NCBI GenBank assembly: GCA_963732375.1
Contig: CAVSZE010000012.1
Span: 310,001-374,000, forward strand
Reading direction: 5' to 3'
DNA length: 64,000 nucleotides
From: RPQJ01 sp963732375
GTDB lineage: Bacteria > Pseudomonadota > Gammaproteobacteria > Steroidobacterales > Steroidobacteraceae
Each line of letters begins with the position of its first letter. Positions within the stretch are counted from its first letter, which is position 1. Shown piece by piece: positions 15,398-24,555 of this stretch. The position numbers were made by a program, and so were the translations under genes. The notes under the pieces were generated by a model that worked only from the letters and a program-made list of their open reading frames with translations, was not told the DNA's origin and ran no database searches.

Positions 15398-16121
15398 GGC
15401 GTTCCTGCGCCTCGACGCTGAGCGTCGCCACCGGGCGTGCCTCGAGGCGCTTCACGCCAATCGGTTCGCCGGTCTCGAGGCAAAAGCCGTAACTGCCGTC
15501 CTCGATGCGCTTCAGAGCCTCGTCGATCTTGCGGATCAGCTTGCGTTCGCGGTCGCGGGTGCGAAGTTCGAGGCTGAATTCAGATTCCTGCGTCGCGCGG
15601 TCGTTCGGGTCGGGGAAATTAGCGGCCTCGTCCTTCATGTGCAGCATCGTGCGGTCGACTTCCTGCATCAGGTCCTGCTTCCAGCTGGAGAGGATGGTGC
15701 GGAAGTGGTCGAGCTGCTCCTTGCTCATGTACTCCTCGCCCTTGCGAGGAACGTACGGTTCGACGTTTCGCGGGCCTGACAGCAGGCTTGCGGCCAGCAC
15801 GGGCGGGACGCCGGTCGTCATCAGCGGCTTGTTGGCTGCTGCAGTCTGGGGGCGAGCCTTTGCGGCGGCCCCTACTGCCGCCTTCGGGGCAGCCTTTGAT
15901 GCAGCTTTCGGCGCGGCGACCTTGGCGTGGGCCTTCGGCGACGGCTTCGGGGCTGACTTCGGGGCTGGCTTCGCAGGGCCTGTCCTGGCCTTGGTCGCGG
16001 CCTTCGCCCCGGCTTTTGGCGCGGGCTTCACACGCGCCTTCGCGGCTGCCTTGGCGACCGGCCTGGCGGAAACAGTCTTCTTGGCCTTTGTCGGCTTGGC
16101 AGACGCCTTCTTGGCGGGCAT
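15348..16121 (-). CDS. dksA: DksA-type RNA polymerase-binding transcription factor with long basic N-terminal tail and degenerate zinc site
   Basis: Binds the RNA polymerase secondary channel and works with ppGpp in the stringent response. Residues 130-257 match DksA closely: YMSKEQLDHFRTIL, coiled-coil tip DPNDRA (171-176), SLELRTRDRERKLI and the globular RLEARP. The four zinc cysteines of E. coli DksA correspond to C214, T217, S235 and A238, so only one remains, as in zinc-independent DksA2-like proteins. Residues 1 to about 120 are a Lys/Ala/Pro-rich, probably disordered tail resembling histone H1-like tails. ATG 16121 is chosen because the extra upstream frame is not DksA-like; GGAG lies about ten bases before it. 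Length is 257 residues against about 150 in E. coli. Confidence 0.93.
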   Translation of the reverse strand: MPAKKASAKPTKAKKTVSARPVAKAAAKARVKPAPKAGAKAATKARTGPAKPAPKSAPKPSPKAHAKVAAPKAASKAAPKAAVGAAAKARPQTAAANKPLMTTGVPPVLAASLLSGPRNVEPYVPRKGEEYMSKEQLDHFRTILSSWKQDLMQEVDRTMLHMKDEAANFPDPNDRATQESEFSLELRTRDRERKLIRKIDEALKRIEDGSYGFCLETGEPIGVKRLEARPVATLSVEAQERRERREKQFGDRDDWYR

Positions 16122-16155
16122 CGATGGGCTCCGGGGACACTGCGAAGGACGCGGG

Positions 16156-16161
16156 ATTATA
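16156..16161 (-). promoter_or_regulatory. Candidate dksA -10 box
   Basis: The minus strand reads CTGTATAATCCC, a perfect TATAAT, 35 bases before the dksA ATG. The matching -35 region (about 16179-16184) is weak. A transcript from here would have a leader of about 28 bases. Confidence 0.5.
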
Positions 16162-16275
16162 CAGACCGCGAGCCTGCGGTCCAGCGGACCGGTCGCGAGC
16201 AGCAATGGCTTCCCTCGAGGATCTCTCCGGTGCTGTGGCCCGGGTCACTTTCTTTTACACTTCGTGTCCTTTCCA

Positions 16276-16295
16276 GAGTCTCGTCATTGAGACTC
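16276..16295 (+). promoter_or_regulatory. Small hairpin just upstream of smc
   Basis: GAGTCTC (16276-16282) and GAGACTC (16289-16295) form a seven-pair inverted repeat with a six-base loop, 18 bases before the smc start. It could be an operator or an mRNA stem; there is no T-run. A weak TACACT lies at 16256-16261. Confidence 0.35.
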
Positions 16296-16313
16296 CCTGA
16301 CCCTCGGTGATCG

Positions 16314-19300
16314 ATGCGCCTGACCAAGATCAAGCTGGCCGGATTCAAGTCTTTCGTGGACCCGACCTCGATCAGTTTCCCGAGCAACCTGGTCGGTGTG
16401 GTCGGCCCCAATGGTTGCGGCAAGTCGAACATCATCGACGCCGTTCGCTGGGTGATGGGCGAGATATCGGCCAAGCACCTGCGCGGCGATTCGATGGCCG
16501 ACGTGATATTCAATGGATCGTCCTCGCGAAAGCCGATCGGCAACGCGTCCGTCGAGCTCGTGTTCGACAATTCGGACGGCAAGCTCGGCGGGGAGTACGC
16601 GGGCTACGCCGAGGTGTCGCTGCGCCGCCTGGTGTCGCGCGACGGCACGTCCTCGTATTTCCTGAACGGGACGCGCTGCCGGCGCAAGGACATCACGCAG
16701 CTGTTCCTGGGCACCGGGCTCGGCTCGCGCAGCTACGCGATCATCGAGCAGAACATGATCTCGAGGGTGATCGAGGCCAGGACCGACGAGATGCGCGCGT
16801 TCCTCGAGGAAGCGGCCGGCATTTCCCGTTACAAGGAGCGCCGCCGCGAGACGGAGAACCGCATCGGGCACACGCGCGAGAACCTTGCGCGTCTGTCCGA
16901 CCTGCGCGACGAGGTTGAAAAGCAGCTGCGACACCTGCAGCGGCAGGCGGCGACCGCGCGTCGCTACCAGGCGCTCAAGCAGGAAGAACGCCAGCTGCAC
17001 GCCGAACTGCTCGCGCTCAGGCTCCGCGAAGTGGAAACCGAGGCCGGGGCGCGCCAGGTGATCATGGGTGAGCGTGACCTCGCGCTGCAGGCCGCCCTGG
17101 CCGAACAACGCTCGGTCGAAGCAGCCATCGAGCGCGCGCGGCGTGAGCACGACGCACAGGGCGAGGTGCTCGGCGAGGTCCAGGGACGTTACTACCAGGT
17201 CGGCGCGGAGATCTCGCGCGGCGAGCAGGCGATCGAGCATGCGCGGGAGATTCGCGGCCGGCAGCGGCAGGAACTCGACCAGGCCGTGCAGGGACTCGAC
17301 GAGGCCGGTGCCCACCTGCGGCGCGATGCCGAGCAGGCTTCCGAACTCGAGGGCATTCTTGCCGAACTCGGTCCCGGACTCGAGGCGGCGCGGGCCGCAG
17401 AGGATCTGGCGGCGGCGAACCTTGCGGACTGCGAGTCGCAGATGCACGCATGGCAGGAGCGCTGGGAGGCGTTCAACGAGTCGCTGCGCGAGACCTCGTC
17501 GAGCGCGGAAGCGGAGCGGGCGCGGCTCGGACAGATGGACATCCAGCTTCATCGCCTTGCCGAGCAGCGAACGCGCGTCGCCCAGGAGCACACCACGCTG
17601 TCGGCGGCAGACGTTGCGGCAAAGATAGAGGAAGTCGAGAGAGCCGAGGCCGATGCACGCGCCGGACTCGAGGCAGCCCGCAGCGGTATTTCCGCGCTGG
17701 TCGCGAAGCTCCAGGACGAACGGGCACGCGAGCGGGGGCTCGCGGAAGCGTCGCAGGCCGCACGCCGGCAGACGCAGGAGGTCGAGGGACACGTCGTGTC
17801 GCTCGATGCGCTGCAACGCGCCGCACTGGGCCAGGGCCAGGGCAAGGTCGTCGACTGGCTGGCAGCGCGAGGCCTCGGCGGCAATCAGCGACTTGCACAG
17901 CAGCTCTCGGTGGACGCTGGCTGGGAGCGCGCGGTCGAAACCGTGCTCGGTTCCTACCTCGAGGCGGTCTGCGTGGATTCGATTGATGACGTGGCCGGCA
18001 TGCTCGAGAGCCTGTCATCCGGGACCGTGACGTTCTTTGCGGCCGGCCAGGGTGCGGCGGGGACAGGCACTTCCGCCGGCACACTGCGCTCGCGTGTCGA
18101 GGGACCGGCAGGGCTGGATGCGTTGTTCGAGGGCATCGTCGCCGCCGACAACCTTGCGGAGGCGCTCGCGACGCGGGCCGGCCTGCGCGGCGGGCAGTCC
18201 GTGATCACGCGTGACGGCATCTGGATTGGACCGGACTGGCTGCGCGTGAGCCGCGACCGCGACGTGCACGAGGGCGTCATCGAGCGCGAGCAGGAACTGC
18301 GCCGCCGGCGCGCCGAACTCGAGCGACTCGAGACCCGCCATCGCGATCTCGAAGGCGAACTCGACACGCTGCGCTCCGGCATCCGCAGCACGGAAGACCG
18401 GCTTGCCGCAGAACAGGCGCAGCTGTCACACGCGGGTGCCGATCACATGGGCCTGCGCTCGCAGCTCGATGGGCTGCGCGCCAGGGCGGAGCAGCGCGGC
18501 GCAAGGATGCAGCAGCTGGCGGGCGAACTCGCCGAACTCGAGGGTGCGTTGGAGGTCGCGACCGCCGGCAACCGGTCCGCGCGCGCGCGGCTCGGCGAGG
18601 CCGTTGACGCAATGGCGGCCCTCGAGGAACGACGCAAGGCCCTGGAGGGCGAGCGCGATGCGCTGCGCGAGACACTCGCGGAATCACGGCGACGGGCCGA
18701 GGACGATCGCAATACTGCGCGAGAGGTTGCGATCCGTGTCGAGTCCCGCCGCGCGAGCCGCGAGTCGCTGCTGGCGGGAATTGCGCGACTCGAGGTCCAG
18801 ATCGGCCAGTTCGCGACGCGCAAGGGCGATCTCGAAACCCAGCTTGCCGGTGGCGAATCCAGCGAGGCGCAGCTGCGGCAGTCGCTGGAAGAGGCGCTGT
18901 CTCGCAGGGTGGCCGTCGAGGAGGAGCTTGCAAGTGCCAGGCGTGGCATGGATACGGTCGACGCCGGGCTGCGTGAACTCGACGAGCGGCGTGTCGGAAC
19001 CGAGTCGGCTGTACAGGAAGCTCGCGAACTTCTCGAGAACGTGAAGTTCTCGGTGCAGGAACTTCGGGTACGTCGGGAGACACTGTTCGAGCAGTTCACG
19101 GCCACGCGCCTGGACCTCGCAGAGGTCACCACGGCGCTGGCCGGAGAGGCCGACGTCGTCGGCTGGGAGCAGCGGCTGGCGGAAGCATCGGAAAAGATCG
19201 AACGCCTTGGCCAGGTGAATCTCGCCGCCATCGACGAGTTCCGGGAACAGTCGGAGCGCAAGGAATATCTCGACCGCCAGTTCACGGACCTGAACGACGC

Positions 19301-19820
19301 GCTGGCGACGCTCGAGGACGCGATGAAGAAGATCGATCGCGAGACCCGTAGCCGCTTCCAGGACACGTTCGATCGGGTCAACGCCGGGCTGAAGGAGAAA
19401 TTTCCGCGGCTGTTCGGCGGCGGTCACGCCTACCTCGAACTGGTCGGCGACGACGTGCTCGAGGCTGGTGTGGCGATCATGGCCCGTCCGCCGGGCAAGC
19501 GGAACAGCTCTATCAGCCAGCTCTCGGGCGGCGAGAAGGCGCTCACCGCGGTGGCGCTGGTATTCTCGATCTTCGAGCTGAACCCGGCGCCGTTCTGCCT
19601 GCTCGACGAGGTGGATGCGCCGCTCGACGAGAACAACGTCGGGCGCTTCTGCGACATCGTCCGCGAAATGTCGGGTCGGGTACAGTTCGTGTTCGTGACG
19701 CACAACAAGGCGACGATGGAACTCGCAAACCAGTTGCTCGGCGTAACCATGAACGAGCCCGGGGTGTCGAGGCTGGTCGCGGTGGACGTCGAGGAAGCCG
19801 TGCGGCTCGCGGCTATCTGA
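16314..19820 (+). CDS. smc: Chromosome partition protein SMC
   Basis: ATPase core of the SMC-ScpAB condensin. The 1168-residue protein has the Walker A motif GPNGCGKSN at 31-39, a long coiled coil rich in Glu, Arg, Ala and Leu, a hinge domain in the middle (about 500-640), a second coiled coil, then the signature LSGGEKALTAVALV (about 1070) and Walker B FCLLDEVDAPLDENN (about 1095). No scpA or scpB is in the window. Presence of SMC rather than MukB argues against an enterobacterial or Vibrio host. It is followed closely by zipA and ligA. Confidence 0.97.
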   Translation: MRLTKIKLAGFKSFVDPTSISFPSNLVGVVGPNGCGKSNIIDAVRWVMGEISAKHLRGDSMADVIFNGSSSRKPIGNASVELVFDNSDGKLGGEYAGYAEVSLRRLVSRDGTSSYFLNGTRCRRKDITQLFLGTGLGSRSYAIIEQNMISRVIEARTDEMRAFLEEAAGISRYKERRRETENRIGHTRENLARLSDLRDEVEKQLRHLQRQAATARRYQALKQEERQLHAELLALRLREVETEAGARQVIMGERDLALQAALAEQRSVEAAIERARREHDAQGEVLGEVQGRYYQVGAEISRGEQAIEHAREIRGRQRQELDQAVQGLDEAGAHLRRDAEQASELEGILAELGPGLEAARAAEDLAAANLADCESQMHAWQERWEAFNESLRETSSSAEAERARLGQMDIQLHRLAEQRTRVAQEHTTLSAADVAAKIEEVERAEADARAGLEAARSGISALVAKLQDERARERGLAEASQAARRQTQEVEGHVVSLDALQRAALGQGQGKVVDWLAARGLGGNQRLAQQLSVDAGWERAVETVLGSYLEAVCVDSIDDVAGMLESLSSGTVTFFAAGQGAAGTGTSAGTLRSRVEGPAGLDALFEGIVAADNLAEALATRAGLRGGQSVITRDGIWIGPDWLRVSRDRDVHEGVIEREQELRRRRAELERLETRHRDLEGELDTLRSGIRSTEDRLAAEQAQLSHAGADHMGLRSQLDGLRARAEQRGARMQQLAGELAELEGALEVATAGNRSARARLGEAVDAMAALEERRKALEGERDALRETLAESRRRAEDDRNTAREVAIRVESRRASRESLLAGIARLEVQIGQFATRKGDLETQLAGGESSEAQLRQSLEEALSRRVAVEEELASARRGMDTVDAGLRELDERRVGTESAVQEARELLENVKFSVQELRVRRETLFEQFTATRLDLAEVTTALAGEADVVGWEQRLAEASEKIERLGQVNLAAIDEFREQSERKEYLDRQFTDLNDALATLEDAMKKIDRETRSRFQDTFDRVNAGLKEKFPRLFGGGHAYLELVGDDVLEAGVAIMARPPGKRNSSISQLSGGEKALTAVALVFSIFELNPAPFCLLDEVDAPLDENNVGRFCDIVREMSGRVQFVFVTHNKATMELANQLLGVTMNEPGVSRLVAVDVEEAVRLAAI

Positions 19821-19829
19821 CGGTAAACG

Positions 19830-20741
19830 ATGACGGAACTGCGCTGGATACTGCTGGTGGCCGGACTCGCGTTGATCGCGGGCATGTACCTGTGGGGCAT
19901 CCGTTCCAGGTCGCGTTCGGCTGCGGTCGATCCGGGCCGGTCGACGGCAATCGAACCCAGGAGCCGCTCGGCGAAGCTGGATGACGACGCAGACGCGGAT
20001 GCAGGCATCGGCATGGATGCGGACCTCGATGCGGACGTGGACGTTGATGTCGAGATGAGGATCGACGCGGACGCAGGCATTGACCGTACCGCCGGACGGC
20101 TCGAACCGCGGATCCGCAGCGATGATCGCGCCCCGCTGGTGCACGAGGTCGTTCCGCTGGTCGAGGTGGACGAAGACGGCATGCGCACAGGCCGCCGCGA
20201 ACCGACGATGGGGCAGCGTCGAGCAGTCGTAAGTGAGCGCCCCGCCCAAGCCACCGAACCGCCAGCGCCGGAACCGGACGAGGATCCCGACTCGCAGACC
20301 GCGGTGGAGGCACGGGCGCAACGGATCGTCGCACTGCGTGTCGTCGCACCGCTGCCGTCGCTTTTCGAGGGTTCGCTGCTGCAGGAAGCGCTGCTCGCAG
20401 AGCACTTCGAGTTCGGACGTTACGAGATCTTTCACCGGCTCGATCCGTCCGGACGCCCGTTGATCAGCCTCGCGAGCCTGCGCGAGCCAGGTACCTTCGA
20501 ACCGGCGACCATGGCGGGCGCCGCGTATTCAGGGGTGGCCCTGTTCGCGGTGCTGCCGGGACCGCTGACCGGGCAGCAGGCTTTCGAACAGCTGTTTTCC
20601 ACGGCGCGCTCGCTCGCGGCAAGGCTCGGCGGGCACATGCAGGACGAGCGGGGCGTTCCGCTCACCGCGCAGCGCGTAGTCCGCATGCGCGAGGACATGC
20701 TCGCCTTCGACCGCGGCCGGGCAGACCCCGACCGGCGCTGA
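19830..20741 (+). CDS. zipA: Cell division protein ZipA
   Basis: Tethers FtsZ to the inner membrane. Residues 4-23 form the N-terminal transmembrane helix (LRWILLVAGLALIAGMYLWG), followed by a short basic patch (GIRSRSRS). Residues about 50-82 are an unusual Asp-rich linker with repeated D-A-D and D-V-D units, then a charged, proline-containing linker. The C-terminal FtsZ-binding domain spans about 170-295 (AQRIVALRVVAP through MREDMLAFDRGR). The order smc-zipA-ligA is typical of Gammaproteobacteria, and ZipA is largely restricted to that class. Confidence 0.9.
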   Translation: MTELRWILLVAGLALIAGMYLWGIRSRSRSAAVDPGRSTAIEPRSRSAKLDDDADADAGIGMDADLDADVDVDVEMRIDADAGIDRTAGRLEPRIRSDDRAPLVHEVVPLVEVDEDGMRTGRREPTMGQRRAVVSERPAQATEPPAPEPDEDPDSQTAVEARAQRIVALRVVAPLPSLFEGSLLQEALLAEHFEFGRYEIFHRLDPSGRPLISLASLREPGTFEPATMAGAAYSGVALFAVLPGPLTGQQAFEQLFSTARSLAARLGGHMQDERGVPLTAQRVVRMREDMLAFDRGRADPDRR

Positions 20742-20750
20742 AGGCGCTCG

Positions 20751-22772
20751 ATGACCGACCGCGACGATGCGAAACGAGTTGCCGAGCTGCGCCGGCAGAT
20801 CGAGCGTCACGACCATCGCTACTACGTCCTCGACGATCCGGAAGTCTCCGATGCGCGTTACGACGCGCTGATGCGCGAGTTGCGCGAGCTCGAGACCGCG
20901 CACCCCGGGCTGGTGACTGCGGATTCACCGACGCAGAGGGTCGGAGGCCAGCCATCGAGGGGATTCTCGACGGTCCGCCACTCGCTGCCGATGCTGTCGC
21001 TGGACAATGCCTTCGGCGAGCAGGACTTGCTGGAATTCGACCGTCGGGTGCGCGAGCGTCTCGACGTCGACGCGGTCGTGTACTCCGCCGAGCCCAAGAT
21101 CGACGGCCTCGCCATCAGCGTGCGGTACGAGCGCGGCCGCCTGGTGCAGGCGGCGACCCGCGGCGACGGATCGTCGGGCGAGGACGTTACGGCGAACGTC
21201 AGGACCATCGCGTCACTGCCGTTGCGGCTGCTCGGGAACGCACCGGAGGTGTTCGAGGCGCGCGGCGAAGTGTTCATGACCCGGAAGTCGTTCGACCGGC
21301 TGAACCGCCGTGCCGCGGAAGCAGGCGAGAAGACCTTCGCCAATCCGCGCAATGCGGCGGCCGGCAGCCTGCGCCAGCTCGACCCGCGGATCACCGCGAG
21401 CCGGGCCCTGGACATCTTCTTCTACGGCGTCGGCGCGATCGAGGGCTGGACCTGCCCTGCGGGACAGGGCGAGGTCCGCGACGCGCTGCGCGGCTTCGGC
21501 CTTCGCACCTGCCCGGAAGCCGAGACTGTCACGGGGGTCGAGGGCTGCATTGCCTACTACCTGCGGATCGCGGGCCTGCGCGACACGCTCGGCTACGACA
21601 TCGACGGTGTCGTCTACAAGGTGGATCGACTGGACTGGCAGAGGGAACTCGGCTTCGTCGCCCGCGCACCGCGCTGGGCGATCGCGCACAAGTTCCCGGC
21701 GCAGGAAGAGACAACGACCGTGCGCGGCGTGGACTTCCAGGTCGGGCGAACCGGCGCGCTCACACCCGTTGCCCGCCTCGAGCCGGTGTTCGTCGGTGGA
21801 GTGACGGTGAGCAACGTAACGCTGCACAACATGGATGAACTCGAGCGCAAGGACGTGCGCATCGGAGATACCGTCGTCGTGCGCCGGGCGGGCGACGTGA
21901 TCCCGGAGGTCGTCCGTGTCGTAGCCGACAGTCGCCCGGCCGGCGCGCGTCGCGTCAGGCTGCCGGAGCGCTGCCCGGTGTGCGGGTCGCACGTGACCCG
22001 CGCCGAAGGCGAGGCCGTCGCCCGATGCAGCGGCGGGCTGGTATGCCGCGCGCAACGACGCGAGGCGCTGCTGCACTTCGCGTCGCGCCGCGCAATGGAC
22101 ATCGAGGGACTCGGCGAGAAGATCGTCGAGCAACTGGTGGATTCCGGACGGGTCGAGACCCCCGCCGACCTCTACACGCTGGAGGCGGGCGAGCTCGCCG
22201 AGATGGAGCGCATGGGCGAGAAGTCGGCGACCAGGCTCGTCGATGCGCTTGCTCGCAGCCGGATGACCACGCTGCCGCGGTTCCTGTATGCGCTCGGCAT
22301 ACGTGACGTCGGCGAGGCGACGGCGCTCGCGCTGGCCGGGCACTTCGGCAGCCTCGAGGCAATCGAGGCCGCGAGCACCGACGAGATCCAGCAGGTTCCC
22401 GACGTGGGTCCGGTCGTAGCACTGCACCTGAAGGATTTCTTCGACGAGCCGCACAACCGCAAGGTGATCCGCGCGCTTCGCGCCGCGGGCGTCACCTGGC
22501 CCGAAGGCGAGCCGGTCGTCCTCAGCGACGACGGTCCGCTCGCAGGCGAGGTGATCGTGATCACCGGGACGCTGGATTCGATGAGCCGGGAGGATGCCCG
22601 CGCGGCCGCCCGCGCAGCCGGGGCGACGGTGACCGACTCTGTTTCGCGCAAGACCACGCTGCTGGTGGCAGGCGCGGAGCCCGGGTCCAAGCTGCGCAAG
22701 GCGAGCGAGCTCGGCGTGCGTATCGCCGACGAGGCCGGCTTCCTGCGTCTTGTCGGCCGGGGCACGGACTGA
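20751..22772 (+). CDS. ligA: NAD-dependent DNA ligase LigA
   Basis: Seals DNA nicks in replication and repair. The 673-residue protein has the Ia domain at its N-terminus, the adenylated lysine K116 in AEPKIDGLAIS, the OB fold, a four-cysteine zinc finger (CPVCGSHV...CSGGLVCRAQRR), helix-hairpin-helix repeats and a C-terminal BRCT domain (LAGEVIVITGTLDSMSREDARAA). It begins nine bases after zipA and its stop shares one base with the next start. Confidence 0.98.
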   Translation: MTDRDDAKRVAELRRQIERHDHRYYVLDDPEVSDARYDALMRELRELETAHPGLVTADSPTQRVGGQPSRGFSTVRHSLPMLSLDNAFGEQDLLEFDRRVRERLDVDAVVYSAEPKIDGLAISVRYERGRLVQAATRGDGSSGEDVTANVRTIASLPLRLLGNAPEVFEARGEVFMTRKSFDRLNRRAAEAGEKTFANPRNAAAGSLRQLDPRITASRALDIFFYGVGAIEGWTCPAGQGEVRDALRGFGLRTCPEAETVTGVEGCIAYYLRIAGLRDTLGYDIDGVVYKVDRLDWQRELGFVARAPRWAIAHKFPAQEETTTVRGVDFQVGRTGALTPVARLEPVFVGGVTVSNVTLHNMDELERKDVRIGDTVVVRRAGDVIPEVVRVVADSRPAGARRVRLPERCPVCGSHVTRAEGEAVARCSGGLVCRAQRREALLHFASRRAMDIEGLGEKIVEQLVDSGRVETPADLYTLEAGELAEMERMGEKSATRLVDALARSRMTTLPRFLYALGIRDVGEATALALAGHFGSLEAIEAASTDEIQQVPDVGPVVALHLKDFFDEPHNRKVIRALRAAGVTWPEGEPVVLSDDGPLAGEVIVITGTLDSMSREDARAAARAAGATVTDSVSRKTTLLVAGAEPGSKLRKASELGVRIADEAGFLRLVGRGTD

Positions 22773-23698
22773 TGTACGCGCGCTATGCGCTGCGACGCGT
22801 GCTCGGCATCGGGCCCACGCTGTTCGCCATCGTGACCGCGGCATTCTTCCTGATGCGGCTGGCGCCGGGTGGGCCGTTCGACGAGGAGCAGACCATTCCG
22901 CCGGAGATCGAGGCGAACCTGCAGGCGGCCTATGGACTCGACCAGCCGGTGCTGGTCCAGTATGGGCGCTATCTCGTGGGCCTGCTGCACGGCGACCTTG
23001 GGCCCTCGTTCCGCATGAAGGACTACGGTGTGGCTGAAATCATCGGCAGCGGCCTGCCGGTGACGCTTGCCGTAGGCTCGTCTGCGCTGCTGCTCGCGTT
23101 GCTGCTCGGCATTCCGCTCGGGCTGCTGGCGGCGCGCAGTCACAATCGCTGGATGGACCACGCGGTGATGGCGATTGCGCTGGTCGGCATCGCCGTGCCG
23201 AATTTCGTGGTGGCGCCACTGCTCGCCCTGGTGTTTGGCGTGGAACTCGGCTGGCTGCCCGCCGGGGGCTGGGAGCCCGGCAGCCCGCGATACATGGTCC
23301 TGCCGGTGCTGACGCTGTCGTTGCCGTTCGTCGCATACGTCGCACGGTTGACGCGAGGCAGCCTGCTCGAGGTCCTCCAGTCGCCGTTCATCCGCACGGC
23401 CCGCGCCAAGGGCATCGGCAGTTCGGCCATTCTCAGGCGCCACGCGCTAAAGCCGACGCTGCTGCCAGTGCTGAGCTTCCTCGGGCCCGCGGCGGCCGCG
23501 CTGCTCACGGGTTCGCTGGTCGTGGAGCAGGTGTTCGGCCTGCCCGGGGTCGGCAGGTACTTCGTGCAGGGCGCCGTCAACCGCGACTACACGCTGGTCA
23601 TGGGCATGGTGGTCTTCTATGCGACGCTGATCCTGGCGCTCAACCTGCTGGTGGACCTCGCCTACGGCTGGCTCGATCCACGTATCCGCCATGACTGA
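22772..23698 (+). CDS. ABC transporter permease, OppB/DppB type
   Basis: Inner-membrane subunit of a peptide-type importer. The 308-residue protein has an N-terminal membrane anchor (YALRRVLGIGPTLFAIVTAAFFLMRL), a periplasmic region with the family signature APGGPFDEE, and five further helices. The cytoplasmic EAA loop that docks the ATPase is visible around TARAKGIGSSAILRRHALKPTLLPVL. Its ATG overlaps the ligA stop by one base. It is the first of four transporter genes, all overlapping or touching. Confidence 0.93.
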   Translation: MYARYALRRVLGIGPTLFAIVTAAFFLMRLAPGGPFDEEQTIPPEIEANLQAAYGLDQPVLVQYGRYLVGLLHGDLGPSFRMKDYGVAEIIGSGLPVTLAVGSSALLLALLLGIPLGLLAARSHNRWMDHAVMAIALVGIAVPNFVVAPLLALVFGVELGWLPAGGWEPGSPRYMVLPVLTLSLPFVAYVARLTRGSLLEVLQSPFIRTARAKGIGSSAILRRHALKPTLLPVLSFLGPAAAALLTGSLVVEQVFGLPGVGRYFVQGAVNRDYTLVMGMVVFYATLILALNLLVDLAYGWLDPRIRHD

Positions 23699-24554
23699 AT
23701 CACGCCCCGGGATCTACGCCGGCGCGTGGCGTCGGCTGGCCAGGAACCGCGCGGCCGTGGCGGCGCTGGCGACGCTCGCGTTGCTGGTCGTGTTGTCACT
23801 GGCTGGCCCGGCGCTCGGTTCGTATTCGATAGATCATGTCGACTGGTCGCTGAGTCCGCTCGCTTCACCCCCGTCACTCGCGAACGGGCACTGGCTCGGA
23901 ACCGATGGCAATGGCCGCGACCTCTTCACGCGCCTGTGCGCGGGCACGCAGGTCTCGTTGCTGGTGGCACTGCTTGCGACTGCGGTTAGCCTGGTGATCG
24001 GCGTGGCCTGGGGCGCGACGGCAGGCTACCTCGGCGGGCGTGTGGACGACTGGATGATGCGCGTGGTGGACGTGCTCTACGCGCTGCCCTACATGTTCTT
24101 CGTGATCATCCTGACAGTGGTCTTCGGACGGAGCCTGTTGCTGATTTTCCTCGCGATCGGCGCGGTGGGCTGGCTCACGATGGCGCGCATCGTCAGAGGG
24201 CAGTCGCTCGCGCTCAGGCAACAGGCATTCGTCGACGCGGCGATCACGCTCGGGCTCCCCACCCGCAGCATAATCGCGCGCCATATCGTGCCGAACGTCG
24301 TCGGAACGGTCGTCGTGTATGCCACGCTCACCGTGCCCCAGGTGATCCTTTTCGAGAGCTTCCTTAGCTTCCTGGGACTCGGTGTCCAGGAGCCGCTCAC
24401 GAGCCTCGGCCGACTGGTCGCCGAGGGCGCGCTGGAAATGGAGTCGGCCCCGTGGCTGCTGCTCGGGCCGTCGGTGGTGCTGGCACTGATCCTGCTGTGT
24501 CTCAACTTCTTTGGCGACGGGCTGCGCGACGCGCTGGACCCGAGGCAGCGCTGA
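23691..24554 (+). CDS. ABC transporter permease, OppC/DppC type
   Basis: Second inner-membrane subunit of the importer. The 287 residues include the N-terminal OppC segment (WRRLARNRAAVAALATLALLVVLSLAGP), the conserved HWLGTDGNGRDLFTRLCAGTQVSL region and an EAA loop (FVDAAITLGLPTRSIIARHIVPNV). The C-terminus GDGLRDALDPRQR is characteristic. It overlaps the previous permease by eight bases. Confidence 0.94.
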   Translation: MTESRPGIYAGAWRRLARNRAAVAALATLALLVVLSLAGPALGSYSIDHVDWSLSPLASPPSLANGHWLGTDGNGRDLFTRLCAGTQVSLLVALLATAVSLVIGVAWGATAGYLGGRVDDWMMRVVDVLYALPYMFFVIILTVVFGRSLLLIFLAIGAVGWLTMARIVRGQSLALRQQAFVDAAITLGLPTRSIIARHIVPNVVGTVVVYATLTVPQVILFESFLSFLGLGVQEPLTSLGRLVAEGALEMESAPWLLLGPSVVLALILLCLNFFGDGLRDALDPRQR

Positions 24555-24555
24555 A

